Shown: positions 26,966 to 37,740 of the stretch, in pieces
How the letters are laid out: every line of letters begins with the position of its first letter
How positions within the stretch are numbered: the first letter of the stretch is position 1
Assembly (NCBI RefSeq): GCF_000024185.1
Contig: NC_013790.1
Location: forward strand, 2,417,001-2,481,000
From: Methanobrevibacter ruminantium M1
GTDB taxonomy: Archaea; Methanobacteriota; Methanobacteria; Methanobacteriales; Methanobacteriaceae
Direction: 5' to 3'
DNA: 64,000 nt
Notes under the pieces: model-generated
Database searches by the model: none
The model's input: only the letters and a program-made list of their open reading frames with translations
What the model was told of the DNA's origin: nothing
Program-made: the position numbers and the translations under genes

Positions 26966-28195
26966 ATGGAATGTTATAATCACCCTGATAGAGAAGCAGT
27001 CACTACTTGTTCTGTTTGTGGAAAGGCCGTCTGTCCAGATTGTGCTATGGAAATTGCAGGAAATGTCTACTGTAAAGATTGTGTTAATGAAATTGTAACA
27101 CAAAGCATAATGGAAAAGGCAAGCACTCAAGCTCCTAAAGAGGCAGCCGAACCAATAACTGAAGAAGTTCAAGAAGCTGAAGCAGTTGAAGAAGCTATCG
27201 AAGAGCCTGTTGAAATCATCACTCCTGTTCAACAAGAGGAAGTTGAAGAGATTATCCCAGAAACTCCGAAAAAAGCTCCTGAAAACTTTGAGCCTGAAGT
27301 TGAATACGAAACAGAATATGTAGAGACATATGATGAAGACGGTGTGGAAGACAGCTATTATGAAAATCCTGAAATAATTCCAGAACCTGAACCTGAGTAT
27401 AAGGAAAGAGAAAGAATTGTTAAAGAGGAAGCAAAAGCTAAAGAGGAAGAGGAAATAATTGAGCCAGTTCATAAAACTGAAGACATTCCAAAAGAAGCCT
27501 ATATGGATGATATGGAAGCAGACTTTTATGAGGAACAACCTAGCAAAGCTCCAAGTAAGGACCTTGAAGCCAAATATGAGAAATATTTGGAAGACCTTTA
27601 TTACGATGAAGATGAAATAGAGGAAGAAATTTACGAAGCTCCAAAAACTCAAAAAAGACGTTCAAAACCTAGAAGACCTCAAAGAGAAGATAGTTACTAT
27701 GATGAAGACCATAAAAGAAGTCCTAGAAACTATTCCAACCAAGGAGAATACTACATCAACCCTAGAGAAGAAGAATTTGAGGAAGAAGAATTTATCACTC
27801 CAAGCCATAGCAGAAAAAGAGCTAGAAGCGAAGAAACTGAAAGCTATGAAGAGTTAAAAAGAAGAATCGAAAGAAATTATGCTAAAGAGCAAGAAGCTAA
27901 AGAAAATCGTAGATTCAGAAGGTCTAAAAAGTCTAAAAAACAAAAAAGACCTGACTATGAATATGATGAATTAGAAAACATACAAGAAATGCACTCATTC
28001 CCAGAGTATGAAAAAGAGGATAAGATTGGTATCTTAGATATTATCTTAGCAATAATCCTTATTGTTTTAATTATACTGCTTATATTGTATGTTATTTATT
28101 TATTCAGATTAAATGGAGAGTACTTCAGCTTTATTGACTCACTTTTAGGATTAGTCAGAGATCCTAGCGGTTATATAAGCTATGTACTTAACTAA
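26966..28195 (+). CDS. B-box-type zinc finger, acidic-basic linker, single-pass membrane protein
   Basis: 409 residues. Residues 1-45 form a B-box-like zinc-binding module (C3, H6, C15, C18, C23, C26, C36, C39, for example 'CSVCGKAVCPDC'). Residues 50-225 are very rich in Glu, Pro and Tyr; residues 226-345 are mixed charge with Arg/Lys clusters. A strong hydrophobic helix at about 353-380 ('LDIILAIILIVLIILLILYV') ends in a short external tail. No known family for the whole protein. The layout (N-terminal zinc module, long charged linker, C-terminal membrane anchor) parallels the protein at 1668-3653. A scaffold or tether at the membrane is inferred, not shown. Confidence 0.7.
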   Translation: MECYNHPDREAVTTCSVCGKAVCPDCAMEIAGNVYCKDCVNEIVTQSIMEKASTQAPKEAAEPITEEVQEAEAVEEAIEEPVEIITPVQQEEVEEIIPETPKKAPENFEPEVEYETEYVETYDEDGVEDSYYENPEIIPEPEPEYKERERIVKEEAKAKEEEEIIEPVHKTEDIPKEAYMDDMEADFYEEQPSKAPSKDLEAKYEKYLEDLYYDEDEIEEEIYEAPKTQKRRSKPRRPQREDSYYDEDHKRSPRNYSNQGEYYINPREEEFEEEEFITPSHSRKRARSEETESYEELKRRIERNYAKEQEAKENRRFRRSKKSKKQKRPDYEYDELENIQEMHSFPEYEKEDKIGILDIILAIILIVLIILLILYVIYLFRLNGEYFSFIDSLLGLVRDPSGYISYVLN

Positions 28196-28199
28196 ATTT

Positions 28200-28238
28200 A
28201 AAAACAAAGCTAATCCTTTGTTTTTAACTTTTATTTTT
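28200..28238 (+). terminator. Terminator after the B-box protein gene
   Basis: Perfect 10-bp stem AAAAACAAAG / CTTTGTTTTT (28200-28209, 28216-28225), loop CTAATC, then T-rich sequence. The spacer from here to 28612 is AT-rich with no gene recognised. Confidence 0.75.
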
Positions 28239-28612
28239 TAATAACACTTTAATTTTTAATTTAAAACTTTTTTTAATTATTTTTCTAATTTTACTTATTT
28301 TTTATTATATTTTTATTATTTAATCTATTTTTACTAGTTTTAAACTTTTTTTACAGTACTTAATAAAATAGCCATATAATTTTATAATATAAAAAGCTAT
28401 TTTAATCAAAAAAGGCCCTTAATTTATTTAAAACAATGGTTAAAAAAAAATAGTTTCACTAAATATAAAATAAAAATAGTAATTTAAATTAAAAAAGAGA
28501 AAAAACCTATTTAAAAAAAAGAAAAATCAATACAAAATATCAAAAAAAAAGAAAATAATTACGATTGAAAAAAAATAAAAAAAAAGAAAAGGTAGGGGAA
28601 TAATTAATAAAA

Positions 28613-29383
28613 TTATTCTTCTGCATCTGCTTCTACTTCAGTTTCTACTTCTGCTTCTACTTCTTCATCAGGAGCTTCTTCTACGATTTTTTCAAATTCG
28701 TCTACGAATTGAACTTTTTCGTAATCCATATTGTCCCAAATGTCTTTAGAAATTCTGAATCTAGCAAAAGTTACATCCATATAGGATTGTTGATCGAATC
28801 TAGTGATCTCATCTAATTTAATAGAAACGGTGCTTCCATCGAATTTAATTTCAATATTATCATAATCCATATTAGGATAGGAGTAATGTAACTCAATCAT
28901 GCTTTTAATTTTTTCTTCATCATCTTCAATGAGTTCTACAACAGTTACATCATATTCTAAGTTTTTACCAGCTAAATCATGGTTGAAATCAACTTTTACT
29001 CTTCCGCCATTTACAGAAATGATTTTACCGTTACCGTTTTCAGTGCTGATTTTCATGCCTCTTACAGGAGTCATGCCTTGTTTTTTAAACTCTTTCATAG
29101 GAATTAATTGAATTAAATTAGGGTTTCTTTGACCGAAACCGTTTTCAGGAGTGACTGATACATGAACAGATTCACCAGCTTCAGATCCGATAATTGCCTC
29201 TTCAATTGCAGGTAATAAATGATTTCCACCTACAATGATTGGAATTGGACCATATTTTTTATTTTCTACTAAAATACCAGCTTCTTCAGCAATGTCTTCA
29301 GAAGTGGTATCAAAAATTTCATCAGTTTCTTTAATACTACCAGTAAAGTCTACTCTTACAAAGTCACCATCTTGGATTGCCAT
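28613..29383 (-). CDS. FKBP-type peptidyl-prolyl isomerase, SlyD-like long archaeal form
   Basis: 256 residues. The N-terminal FKBP domain ('GDFVRVDFTGSIKETDEIFD') contains a chaperone insert-in-flap region (about 85-140, 'GMKISTENGNGKIISVNGGR'). A C-terminal domain (about 155-230) follows, then an acidic tail made of Glu, Ala, Val and Asp. It catalyses proline cis-trans isomerisation and assists folding in the cytoplasm. Longer than bacterial SlyD and lacking the His-rich metal tail, as usual in methanogens. Single-gene unit. Confidence 0.88.
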   Translation of the reverse strand: MAIQDGDFVRVDFTGSIKETDEIFDTTSEDIAEEAGILVENKKYGPIPIIVGGNHLLPAIEEAIIGSEAGESVHVSVTPENGFGQRNPNLIQLIPMKEFKKQGMTPVRGMKISTENGNGKIISVNGGRVKVDFNHDLAGKNLEYDVTVVELIEDDEEKIKSMIELHYSYPNMDYDNIEIKFDGSTVSIKLDEITRFDQQSYMDVTFARFRISKDIWDNMDYEKVQFVDEFEKIVEEAPDEEVEAEVETEVEADAEE

Positions 29384-29890
29384 AATATTCTCTCCATAAA
29401 TTATTTAAAAATCTTTAATTGCAAATCAATTAGTTAAAAAAAAGTCTCTCACATTTCCAGAACAACTTTCTAGAACCTATTTAATTAATTAAAATGCAAT
29501 TAAATAATCAATGTAATTAATAAAAGTAATTAGTAAATTCAAAAATTATCAAATTAATAAATCTTTTTTTTACTTTGAATATAATTATCAAAAAGGATTT
29601 GATAATATGATTTTATTAAAATATAATTTCAAATAATAATTACAATAATTAAATATTAAACAATCAAATATTTATAATTTATTTATTTTTGGGTAAAATT
29701 TTAGTAAATCTTAAGAGTGAAATTGGAAAAAATAGAAAAATTTCGATAAAATATGAAAATTTTAAAAAAAAAATAATCGCTAAAAAAAATAAAAAAAGAG
29801 TAACTTAAAAAAAATATTTAAAAAAAAATAACTTAAAAAATATTTAAAAGAAATACTTAAAAAATATTTAAAAAAAAAGGATAGAGAAGA
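29384..29890. repeat. AT-rich spacer with a degenerate repeat near its end
   Basis: Between the FKBP gene start and the end of the nucleotidyltransferase gene. About 29803-29878 holds four degenerate copies of ACTTAAAAAATATTTAAAA. Nothing else recognised. Confidence 0.5.
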
Positions 29891-31078
29891 TTATTCATTA
29901 GTCAATTCAATTGAATTTACAAAAGGATGATCATTTAAAACCTTTTCCTCAAATTGGGTTAAAACTGTCTCATTCTTATAATTTAAAACCCTAACATTAA
30001 ATGGATAGGTATTAATATAATTAGAGATGACATCCCCTCTCATTTGAGTTTCCAAAATGCTTAAAACCCTATTTTTATAATGGCTGCTAAATCCATAAAA
30101 AATAGCATCCTCTATTTCAGAGATAGATTCAAACTCCTTATTTTCCCGTTTTTCAATAAATTCATTAGCCAATTTTTCACTGAAGAAGTTTAATTTAATT
30201 AGCTCATCATAGGACAAGTTGTTTGCTGAGTTTAAAATCACTTCATAATCTCGCTGATCATGTAAAGGAGCATTATCATTATCCAATTCTCTTTTTAAAA
30301 TTCTTAATGTTTCCGGAGGAAGCATTGACTCTACATCTTCCAATTTGTTTTCGGAGCAGGCTTTTCGAATTAAAGTTCCGCTAACACCTTCAATACGAGG
30401 GACAAAAATAAATTTATCCTTAAAATCAAAGCCTATTCTTTTTAAAGATTTGGAAAAGGAAACGATAACATAATTGTCTTCCTCAAGCTTTCCTTCAAGA
30501 ATAGTTTCTTTTGTATCCATATCAACGATTTTATAAGGTTTTGGAGCTACACCATGTCCCATAGAAATTCTTTTTAAGATTTCATCATAGCCATCAAAAG
30601 GCCTATAGCCTCGTGGAATGAAATCTGTGTTTAAAGCTTGAAACATCTTGCATAAGCATAATGAATATTGGCCGGATCCCATTATTCCCATTGGAGGTCC
30701 TTCAACAACAATATCTGCCCCAACTTCAATAGCTATTTCTGCCCGGACATTTCTATGCATGATATAAGGCAATCCCCGACCGCTTCGCTCAAAAAGACCT
30801 GGAACAATAGCAACAAAAAGACCGTTTGGAATTTTAGACTTTGCTGTTTTCATGCAATGAAAATGACCATTATGAAGGGGAGAATACTCAGTAAAGTCTG
30901 CAATTAAAGGATTGGATGTAGATTCTTCATTAGTTTTTTCATAAGACTGTTTTGACTGTGAAGAGCCATTAGAATATCCATCATCATCAGATAAAGACTT
31001 TTGAGCTTTTTTATAATCATTGCAAAATGTTTTCTTATCTTCTTTAAGAATATTTCTTATAAAATCAATTGAAGGCAT
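29891..31078 (-). CDS. HIGH-superfamily nucleotidyltransferase, TmcAL-like
   Basis: 395 residues. The HxGH motif is at 69-72 in 'EYSPLHNGHFHCMKTAK', which matches the layout of bacterial TmcAL/YlbM (tRNA-Met cytidine acetate ligase: acetate plus ATP to modify C34 of elongator tRNA-Met). 'GLFERSGRGLP' and 'GADIVVEGPP' follow in the expected places, and residues about 260-395 form a helical C-terminal part. An unusual N-terminal extension of about 56 residues ends in a Ser/Asn/Gln-rich linker. Archaeal homologs are not characterised to my knowledge, so the tRNA role is inference; other cytidylyl- or adenylyltransferase roles remain possible. Confidence 0.65.
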   Translation of the reverse strand: MPSIDFIRNILKEDKKTFCNDYKKAQKSLSDDDGYSNGSSQSKQSYEKTNEESTSNPLIADFTEYSPLHNGHFHCMKTAKSKIPNGLFVAIVPGLFERSGRGLPYIMHRNVRAEIAIEVGADIVVEGPPMGIMGSGQYSLCLCKMFQALNTDFIPRGYRPFDGYDEILKRISMGHGVAPKPYKIVDMDTKETILEGKLEEDNYVIVSFSKSLKRIGFDFKDKFIFVPRIEGVSGTLIRKACSENKLEDVESMLPPETLRILKRELDNDNAPLHDQRDYEVILNSANNLSYDELIKLNFFSEKLANEFIEKRENKEFESISEIEDAIFYGFSSHYKNRVLSILETQMRGDVISNYINTYPFNVRVLNYKNETVLTQFEEKVLNDHPFVNSIELTNE

Positions 31079-31142
31079 AATATATAATATTTTTATTAAA
31101 ATTAATAAAATTAATTATTTAAATCTAAAAATTTAACACGTT

Positions 31143-31227
31143 TAGAAACCTACCAAGTCTAGAAACTTACAAAGTCTAGAAACCTACCAAGTCTAGAAAC
31201 TTAGCAAGTCTAGAAACTTACAAAGTC
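31143..31227. repeat. 17-bp iteron-like tandem array, 5 copies
   Basis: Five adjacent copies of TAGAAACCTACCAAGTC with variants TAGAAACTTACAAAGTC and TAGAAACTTAGCAAGTC. It is richer in G+C than the flanks and lies between the ribbon-helix-helix gene and the start of the nucleotidyltransferase gene, where a repressor could bind. Confidence 0.9.
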
Positions 31228-31325
31228 TTGAACTTATCTCTTTCAAAATTCAAAAATTAATTTTATTAATCCAATGCAAATTAAATCCACTAAAACTGAC
31301 TTCATTCATGATTTGAAAGTTTAAA

Positions 31326-31523
31326 TCAAGTATCTTCTTCAGGAAGGTCTTCAAAGTCCTCTTCTGGATTATTCTCAATCCATAACAAAATGGCTTCCTT
31401 AATCGCCTTACTGTACCATTTCGGCTCAAATCGAAACTTCTGAGAAGCTAATCGCCTAAATTCATAATCTAACTCACTTTCAACATGTATAGTTACTCGT
31501 TTAATCTTTGTTTCTTCAGACAT
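31326..31523 (-). CDS. Small ribbon-helix-helix-like DNA-binding protein
   Basis: 65 residues from the ATG at 31523 (an in-frame TTG precedes it). A beta strand 'IKRVTIHVESELDYEFRRLA' leads into two helices ending 'AIKEAILLWIENN', the pattern of MetJ/CopG-type ribbon-helix-helix proteins, followed by an acidic tail. Such proteins bind repeated operators as dimers. The 17-bp array 100 bp downstream is a natural candidate site. No toxin partner is adjacent. Confidence 0.6.
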   Translation of the reverse strand: MSEETKIKRVTIHVESELDYEFRRLASQKFRFEPKWYSKAIKEAILLWIENNPEEDFEDLPEEDT

Positions 31524-32134
31524 CAATACACAACCTAGCTAATTTATGGAAAAAATCAAAATGAAGGAAAAACTCAAAAATAACTCTATTTCTTCTTTAT
31601 CTTTCAAGTTAATTTCTTTAAAAAAAGATTTACCATATATAACTATTTATAAAAATAAAGATTGAAATGAAGTTTTTCTTAAATTAATATATTATATGAT
31701 TTTTATTAATAAAAAGATTTTCTATAAATCCTTAATTCATCAAAATAAGATTAAAATAGCGAAATTGATTTAATATTAAAACAATATTGATTTGAGAATA
31801 TAAAATTATGACTAAATTGAAACAATTTTATAGTGAAAATAAAAAATTGTTCTTATCTCGTAACAATTTTGATTTTAAAAAATTAATTAGATTTTTAAAA
31901 AATTTCAAAAATGATATAAAAAAGATCAAGACTTAATACAATTTTTAAACAAGAAGAAAAGACCAGATTTTTAAAATACTAAAATTTGAAAATGTTTTAA
32001 AAATTGAAAAATGAGAAATTGATATGAAAAAATACTAAAAATTTGAATAAAAATTAGAATATAAATACATTAAAGACTATAAAAGCATTTAAATGTAAAA
32101 ATAAAAATTTATTGGAGAATAATTAAGAAACCAT
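31524..32134. other. AT-rich spacer, no gene seen
   Basis: 611 bases between pyrC and the ribbon-helix-helix gene with scattered A runs. No tRNA, repeat array or open frame of substance recognised. Confidence 0.4.
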
Positions 32135-33388
32135 TTAAATAAATAATTCATTATCCTCCATAATTACCTCTCCACCAATAATAGTCATTGTAGCAGCCCC
32201 TTGATAGTCCATTCCATCAAATGGAGAATATTCTGCTTTTGTATAAAACTCATCAATATTGAAAGTTCCTTCTTTATTTAAATCTACAACAACAAAGTCT
32301 GCATCATAATTTTCCTTAATAAATCCTTTATTTTTTAGATTGAATCTTTTAGCTGGATTTTCAGCAAATATTTTAGGAATTAAATTGAAATCCAGATTGG
32401 ATTTATTCACTTCAGTCAATAATAATGATAGAACTGTTTCTAAAGAAGGAATTCCCGGACTGGAATCCCACACACCTTTATTTTTCTCCTCCAAGCTGTG
32501 AGGTGCATGATCTGTACCAATCATTGAATCTGAATCAATATCTGAAACATTAACCTTATCCTTAGATTCCCTTAAAGGAGGATTGGTCTTAACGATTGTG
32601 CCAAACTTATCAAAATAACTATTGTCAAACAATAGATGATGAGGAGTGAATTCATAGCTAATGTTGTTCTCCTTTGCAAGTTCCATTCCCTTTTTTGTGC
32701 TTAAATGACATATATGCAAATTATTTCCAAATTCTTTTGAAAGGGAAATCGTTTGAGAGATTGATTCTATCTCAGATTCGGCAGAACGGGCATAGCTATA
32801 GCTGATTGGCTTATCCTTAAGTTCTAAGTCCTCAGATAATCTTTCTGTATTTTCTCGAACAATGGATTGCTTTTCAGCATGAACAGTTAAAATAGGATTT
32901 CCATCAAGATTAGAAATGTTTTTAAATATCTCCCTAAGACGTTCATCACTTTCAAGATCCATAAAAACCTTAAAGGACATTGGATTCAATTCCAGTATTC
33001 TTTCCATCTCTTCAAATGAGGAATGACCTGAATGAAGGCCGAAATTAACAACTGACTTTGAATTGGCCATTTCTAACTTATCCTTAAATGCCTTGTATGT
33101 GTTTGTTTTAGGAAGAGTATTAGGCATATCCATAACAAAGGTAAATCCTCCATTGGCTGCTGCCATAGAACCTGTTTTAAAATCTTCTTTATAGGTGAGT
33201 CCAGGGTCTCTAAAGTGAACATGAGGGTCTATAAGTCCTGGCAAGACATATTGTCCTTTAATATCCATCTCGTTATCTGCTGAAATTGGAGTTTTAGACA
33301 TCTTTGCTATCTTTCCATCCTGAATAGCAATATAAAATTCTCCAGACTCTCCTACAAGCTTTAAGTTTTTTAAGACCAAATCAAACAT
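32135..33388 (-). CDS. pyrC: Dihydroorotase
   Basis: 417 residues, class I amidohydrolase. Cyclises carbamoyl-aspartate to dihydroorotate in pyrimidine synthesis. The first metal motif is H56-x-H58 in 'GLIDPHVHFRDPG', 'GFTFVMDMPNT' follows, and the catalytic aspartate is in 'MIGTDHAPHSLEEK'. The length and 'GIPSLETVLSLLLTEV' fit dihydroorotase better than allantoinase or hydantoinase. It is a single-gene unit. Confidence 0.9.
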   Translation of the reverse strand: MFDLVLKNLKLVGESGEFYIAIQDGKIAKMSKTPISADNEMDIKGQYVLPGLIDPHVHFRDPGLTYKEDFKTGSMAAANGGFTFVMDMPNTLPKTNTYKAFKDKLEMANSKSVVNFGLHSGHSSFEEMERILELNPMSFKVFMDLESDERLREIFKNISNLDGNPILTVHAEKQSIVRENTERLSEDLELKDKPISYSYARSAESEIESISQTISLSKEFGNNLHICHLSTKKGMELAKENNISYEFTPHHLLFDNSYFDKFGTIVKTNPPLRESKDKVNVSDIDSDSMIGTDHAPHSLEEKNKGVWDSSPGIPSLETVLSLLLTEVNKSNLDFNLIPKIFAENPAKRFNLKNKGFIKENYDADFVVVDLNKEGTFNIDEFYTKAEYSPFDGMDYQGAATMTIIGGEVIMEDNELFI

Positions 33389-33625
33389 AAAAACACCATA
33401 AAGTAAAATAAATTAAATAAACAGTTTTTAAAGAAAAATCGTTATTAACTCAATGAAAAATATTGAAATAATTAGTAAAAATTTTAAATTTTGCTTCTAA
33501 TTAAATATTTTTAATTAATATATAATAAACCTATTTTAAAATCACAAGAATTTAAAAAAAAATCAGCGTAAAAAATTAGAAAATTCATAACAAATAAGAA
33601 AATACGATAAAAAAAAAGTAAAAAA

Positions 33626-33649
33626 GGCACTTAACATAAGTTAAGCACC
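33626..33649 (-). terminator. Terminator after mvhB
   Basis: On the minus strand GGTGCTTAAC / GTTAAGTGCC form a stem (one 2-base mismatch, loop TTAT), followed by TTTTTTACTTTTTTTT. It lies 40 bp past the mvhB stop. The rest of 33389-33690 is AT-rich spacer. Confidence 0.7.
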
Positions 33650-33690
33650 ATACCTAAATAATATAGGTTTAATTTTGTATTTTGACGTAC

Positions 33691-34923
33691 CTATTTTAAG
33701 CTAAGTGCTTCAGGGGTACATTTTGCAAGACATTGTTCACAAAGGGTACAAAAACCTGCGATTGGCAAGTTAACTTTGTATGCTTTATGTAACATATCAT
33801 ATGGACATGCGTCAATACATTCTCCACATTCGTCACATTTGGATGGGTTGAATATGATTCTGTCTCTCATGACAGTCTCGCCATCAATCTCTTTGTCAAC
33901 ATAGTCTAATTGTAATGCATCGTTAGGACAAACATTTGCACAAGCACCACATCTTACACACATGATGAAAGATTGTTCGCCCATATCTTTCTGACGGGAA
34001 GGTACTTCCATTCCTCTCTTAGTCACTACTCTTATAGCTTCAGTAGGACATTTTAAAGCACAGCCTCCATCATAGAGACATTTTTCGCCATCCCAACAGA
34101 TTCCTTCAGTTGAATCGAATTTAGATGCGCCATATTCAACATCTAAATCAATTGCATCTACAGGACATACATTTACACAAAGACCACAAGCAGCACATGC
34201 TTCAGGAAGAGCTACAGTCAAGTCAGATTTAGGACTAATGAAGTCACCAGGACATGCGTCAACACAGGAATTACAGCCAATACATGCATCAGCGTCTAAA
34301 GTAAAGGATTTCATTACTTTGCTACGTTTTGCAGGTTTTGCGTTTCCAGCGATGAAAATTGCATTCCAAGGACAGGATTGTGAACATACTCCACATTGGA
34401 TACATTTGTCTTCATCCACTTCGATAGGTTCTCCGTAAGCAGATAAGGTGATTGCATCTACAGGACATTCAGCAACACATACTCCACATCCTTTACAATC
34501 ATCAATGTATACCGCGCCTTCTGGTTCAATTACTCTAGAAGCAGGTTCTTTAATTCCAGGAACTCCGATAACGTCAACAGGACAGATGTCCACACATTTT
34601 TGACACATTACACAGAATCCTTTAAGGAGTTGAGAATCTTCTGGATCTAATTTAAGAGTTTTAGAAGGACATGCGTCTACACAGTCTCCACATTCGTCAC
34701 ATTTTGTTTTGTTAAAGATTAATCTTACTTGAGTGTTTCCTTCTTCATCAATAGCTATGTCGTCTACTTGCAAAGCACCTTTGGTACAGACTTCTGCACA
34801 TTTTGGTTCTTCGCTGCAAGTATCACAGTAAACGATATGATCGCCTACTTCAATAGCTGCTGTAGGACAGACTCCTTCACATGCTCCACATTTAATACAG
34901 CTATCTTCATTGAATACTATCAT
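33691..34923 (-). CDS. mvhB: Polyferredoxin MvhB (12 x [4Fe-4S])
   Basis: 410 residues with twelve cysteine motifs, ten of the standard CxxCxxCxxxC[PT] type, for example 'CIKCGACEGVCP' at the start. Two carry longer spacing ('CDTCSEEPKCAEVC' and 'CLYDGGCALKCP' with an upstream Cys). This matches the six tandem two-cluster ferredoxin units of MvhB, an electron carrier co-purifying with the F420-non-reducing hydrogenase/heterodisulfide reductase complex. It is last in mvhDGAB, 15 bp after mvhA. Confidence 0.95.
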   Translation of the reverse strand: MIVFNEDSCIKCGACEGVCPTAAIEVGDHIVYCDTCSEEPKCAEVCTKGALQVDDIAIDEEGNTQVRLIFNKTKCDECGDCVDACPSKTLKLDPEDSQLLKGFCVMCQKCVDICPVDVIGVPGIKEPASRVIEPEGAVYIDDCKGCGVCVAECPVDAITLSAYGEPIEVDEDKCIQCGVCSQSCPWNAIFIAGNAKPAKRSKVMKSFTLDADACIGCNSCVDACPGDFISPKSDLTVALPEACAACGLCVNVCPVDAIDLDVEYGASKFDSTEGICWDGEKCLYDGGCALKCPTEAIRVVTKRGMEVPSRQKDMGEQSFIMCVRCGACANVCPNDALQLDYVDKEIDGETVMRDRIIFNPSKCDECGECIDACPYDMLHKAYKVNLPIAGFCTLCEQCLAKCTPEALSLK

Positions 34924-34938
34924 TTTAACACTCCAAAG

Positions 34939-36366
34939 TTAGATTTTGTTTATTAAGTTTCCTTCACTGTCATATACTTCTACAGTAGCTAATCTCATTT
35001 GACTGTCCATAGTGTGGGTAGCACAAGATAAACATGGGTCGTGAGCTCTGATAACCATTTCCATTAAGTTGAAAATCTTATCATCTACTTCTACACCAGG
35101 TTTGATGTAGTCTTTAGCTACTTGTTGAATACCCATTTCCATAGCAGGGTTGTTTTGGATAGTTGCTACAATAATGTTTGCTTGGGTGATTAATCCTTCG
35201 TCATCAGTTGTGTAGTGGTGGATTAAAGTACCACGTGCAGCTTCTACGATACCTGCACCTTCACCAGCAGTTCTTTCTAATGCGTCAGGGAATTTGTCAC
35301 CAGATAAGTCTTGTTCTAATGCGTCAACAGCCATTTCAGCAGAAGCTAATAATTCGATTAATCTTGCCCAGTGGAATAATAATGGGTATTGTGCGTAACC
35401 GAATCTGTCTCTGAAGTCTTCTAAAGCACCTTGTGCTAAAGGAGCTGCATCAGGCATCTTATCACAAACGTTAATACGGGATAATGGAGCAACTCTGTAA
35501 ATACCTTCTGGGTATCCTAATTCTTTAATGTAAGGGAATTTTAACCAGGAGTATGGTTTTACATGTTCTGCAACAATATCTTTGTATTCGAGGTTTCTGT
35601 ATTCAGTGTAGATAGAACCGTCTTTGTCTTTTATTCTTACTTTACCGTTGTATACGTCCCAGTCACCATCTTTAGTTACGATACCACAGTGACGGGTGTC
35701 ACCGAAGTAACCTAAGGTTTTGACTAAGTCGATTTTTTCCTCTAAGATAGGTACAGCTAATTCAATGGTAGCTTGAGCTAATTCTACGTTTTCTTTAGCT
35801 TTTGCTAATAAGTCAGCTTGAGTTTCTTCATCTAATTCGGTGGAAATACCACCAGGGGTAGAGGAAGTTGGGTGAATTGGACGACCACCGGTTGCGGATA
35901 CGATGTCTAAACCGTTTCTTCTGATTTTAATAGCTTGAAGTGCAACTTCAGGCATATCTTGGATAATTTGGAAAACGTTTCTTGTTTTTCTGGTTCCGTT
36001 AGGAACTACTAAATCAGGTGCTGCTAAGAAGTAGAAGTGGAGAGCGTGAGAGTGCATGTAAGATCCCCAGTTCATTAATTCTCTCATTTTGTAAGCAGCA
36101 GGTAAGATGTCATCATCGTTAAATCCGTAGATTTGGTCAACAGCCTTAGCAGCTGCTAAGTGGTGTTGTACATCACAAATACCACAGATTCTAGGTACAA
36201 TACGAGGTACTTCCTCAGCTGGACGTCCTTGTAAGAATTTTTCGAATCCTCTAAATTCCATAACATGTAATCTAGTGTCTTCTACATTTCCTGCTTCGTC
36301 AAGGTGTACAGTAATTTTTGCGTGACCTTCAATACGAGTTACAGGTTCCATAGTAAGTTTTACCAT
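34939..36366 (-). CDS. mvhA: F420-non-reducing [NiFe] hydrogenase, large subunit
   Basis: 475 residues. Carries the Ni-Fe active site that oxidises H2. The N-terminal cysteine pair is in '[11 protein letters not shown]', and the C-terminal pair is in '[11 protein letters not shown]', where a maturation protease normally cuts after the His once nickel is in. Both second-site cysteines are Cys, not selenocysteine. The gene starts one base after the mvhG stop. Confidence 0.96.
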   Translation of the reverse strand: MVKLTMEPVTRIEGHAKITVHLDEAGNVEDTRLHVMEFRGFEKFLQGRPAEEVPRIVPRICGICDVQHHLAAAKAVDQIYGFNDDDILPAAYKMRELMNWGSYMHSHALHFYFLAAPDLVVPNGTRKTRNVFQIIQDMPEVALQAIKIRRNGLDIVSATGGRPIHPTSSTPGGISTELDEETQADLLAKAKENVELAQATIELAVPILEEKIDLVKTLGYFGDTRHCGIVTKDGDWDVYNGKVRIKDKDGSIYTEYRNLEYKDIVAEHVKPYSWLKFPYIKELGYPEGIYRVAPLSRINVCDKMPDAAPLAQGALEDFRDRFGYAQYPLLFHWARLIELLASAEMAVDALEQDLSGDKFPDALERTAGEGAGIVEAARGTLIHHYTTDDEGLITQANIIVATIQNNPAMEMGIQQVAKDYIKPGVEVDDKIFNLMEMVIRAHDPCLSCATHTMDSQMRLATVEVYDSEGNLINKI

Positions 36367-36367
36367 A

Positions 36368-37294
<927 letters not shown>

Positions 37295-37314
37295 AAATAA
37301 TCCTCCAGTTAAAT

Positions 37315-37740
37315 CTATCCTTCAGCATCTAATTGTGCTTTTAATGGGGAAGGTCCTAAATCTTTAATTCTGTCTACCATCATTTTAACAGAACTAGCGA
37401 ATTTTTCTCCTTCGGAAGCGGAAATCCAGTCGTGGTGGACTCTTTCTCTTCCGATTCCCATATCTTCGACTAATTTATAAACTAATCTCATTCTTCTGTC
37501 AAGTTTATAGTTACCTGCATCGTAGTGGCAGTCACCCATGTGGCATCCTGCTACGAATACACCGTCAGCACCGTCTCTGAATGCTTTTAAAATAAACTGA
37601 GGGTCAATTCTTCCAGAACACATTACTCTTATAACACGAATGTTAGGTGGGTATTGCATTCTTGCAGTACCTGCAGTATCTGCTCCACCATAGGAACACC
37701 AGTTACAACAAAACATTACAATTTTTACATCTTCAGACAT
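37315..37740 (-). CDS. mvhD: F420-non-reducing hydrogenase iron-sulfur subunit D
   Basis: 141 residues with a [2Fe-2S]-type cysteine set: '[16 protein letters not shown]', 'VMCSGRID' and '[15 protein letters not shown]'. It links the MvhAG hydrogenase to HdrA, so that electrons from H2 reach the flavin used for electron bifurcation between heterodisulfide and ferredoxin. First gene of the operon, with a strong GGAGGA site before the ATG. Confidence 0.95.
   Translation of the reverse strand: MSEDVKIVMFCCNWCSYGGADTAGTARMQYPPNIRVIRVMCSGRIDPQFILKAFRDGADGVFVAGCHMGDCHYDAGNYKLDRRMRLVYKLVEDMGIGRERVHHDWISASEGEKFASSVKMMVDRIKDLGPSPLKAQLDAEG

Noticed and set aside
26948-27652. 234-residue Phe-rich frame antisense to the B-box gene
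   Set aside because: It is the complement of Glu/Lys-rich codons; its composition is explained by the opposite strand.
31143-31227. CRISPR array
   Set aside because: The 17-bp units abut with no spacers and no cas genes lie near; other tandem arrays in the window fail for the same reason.
37315-37740. Possible selenocysteine codons in mvh genes
   Set aside because: The active-site positions of MvhA and the MvhD motifs are encoded by Cys codons with uninterrupted frames.
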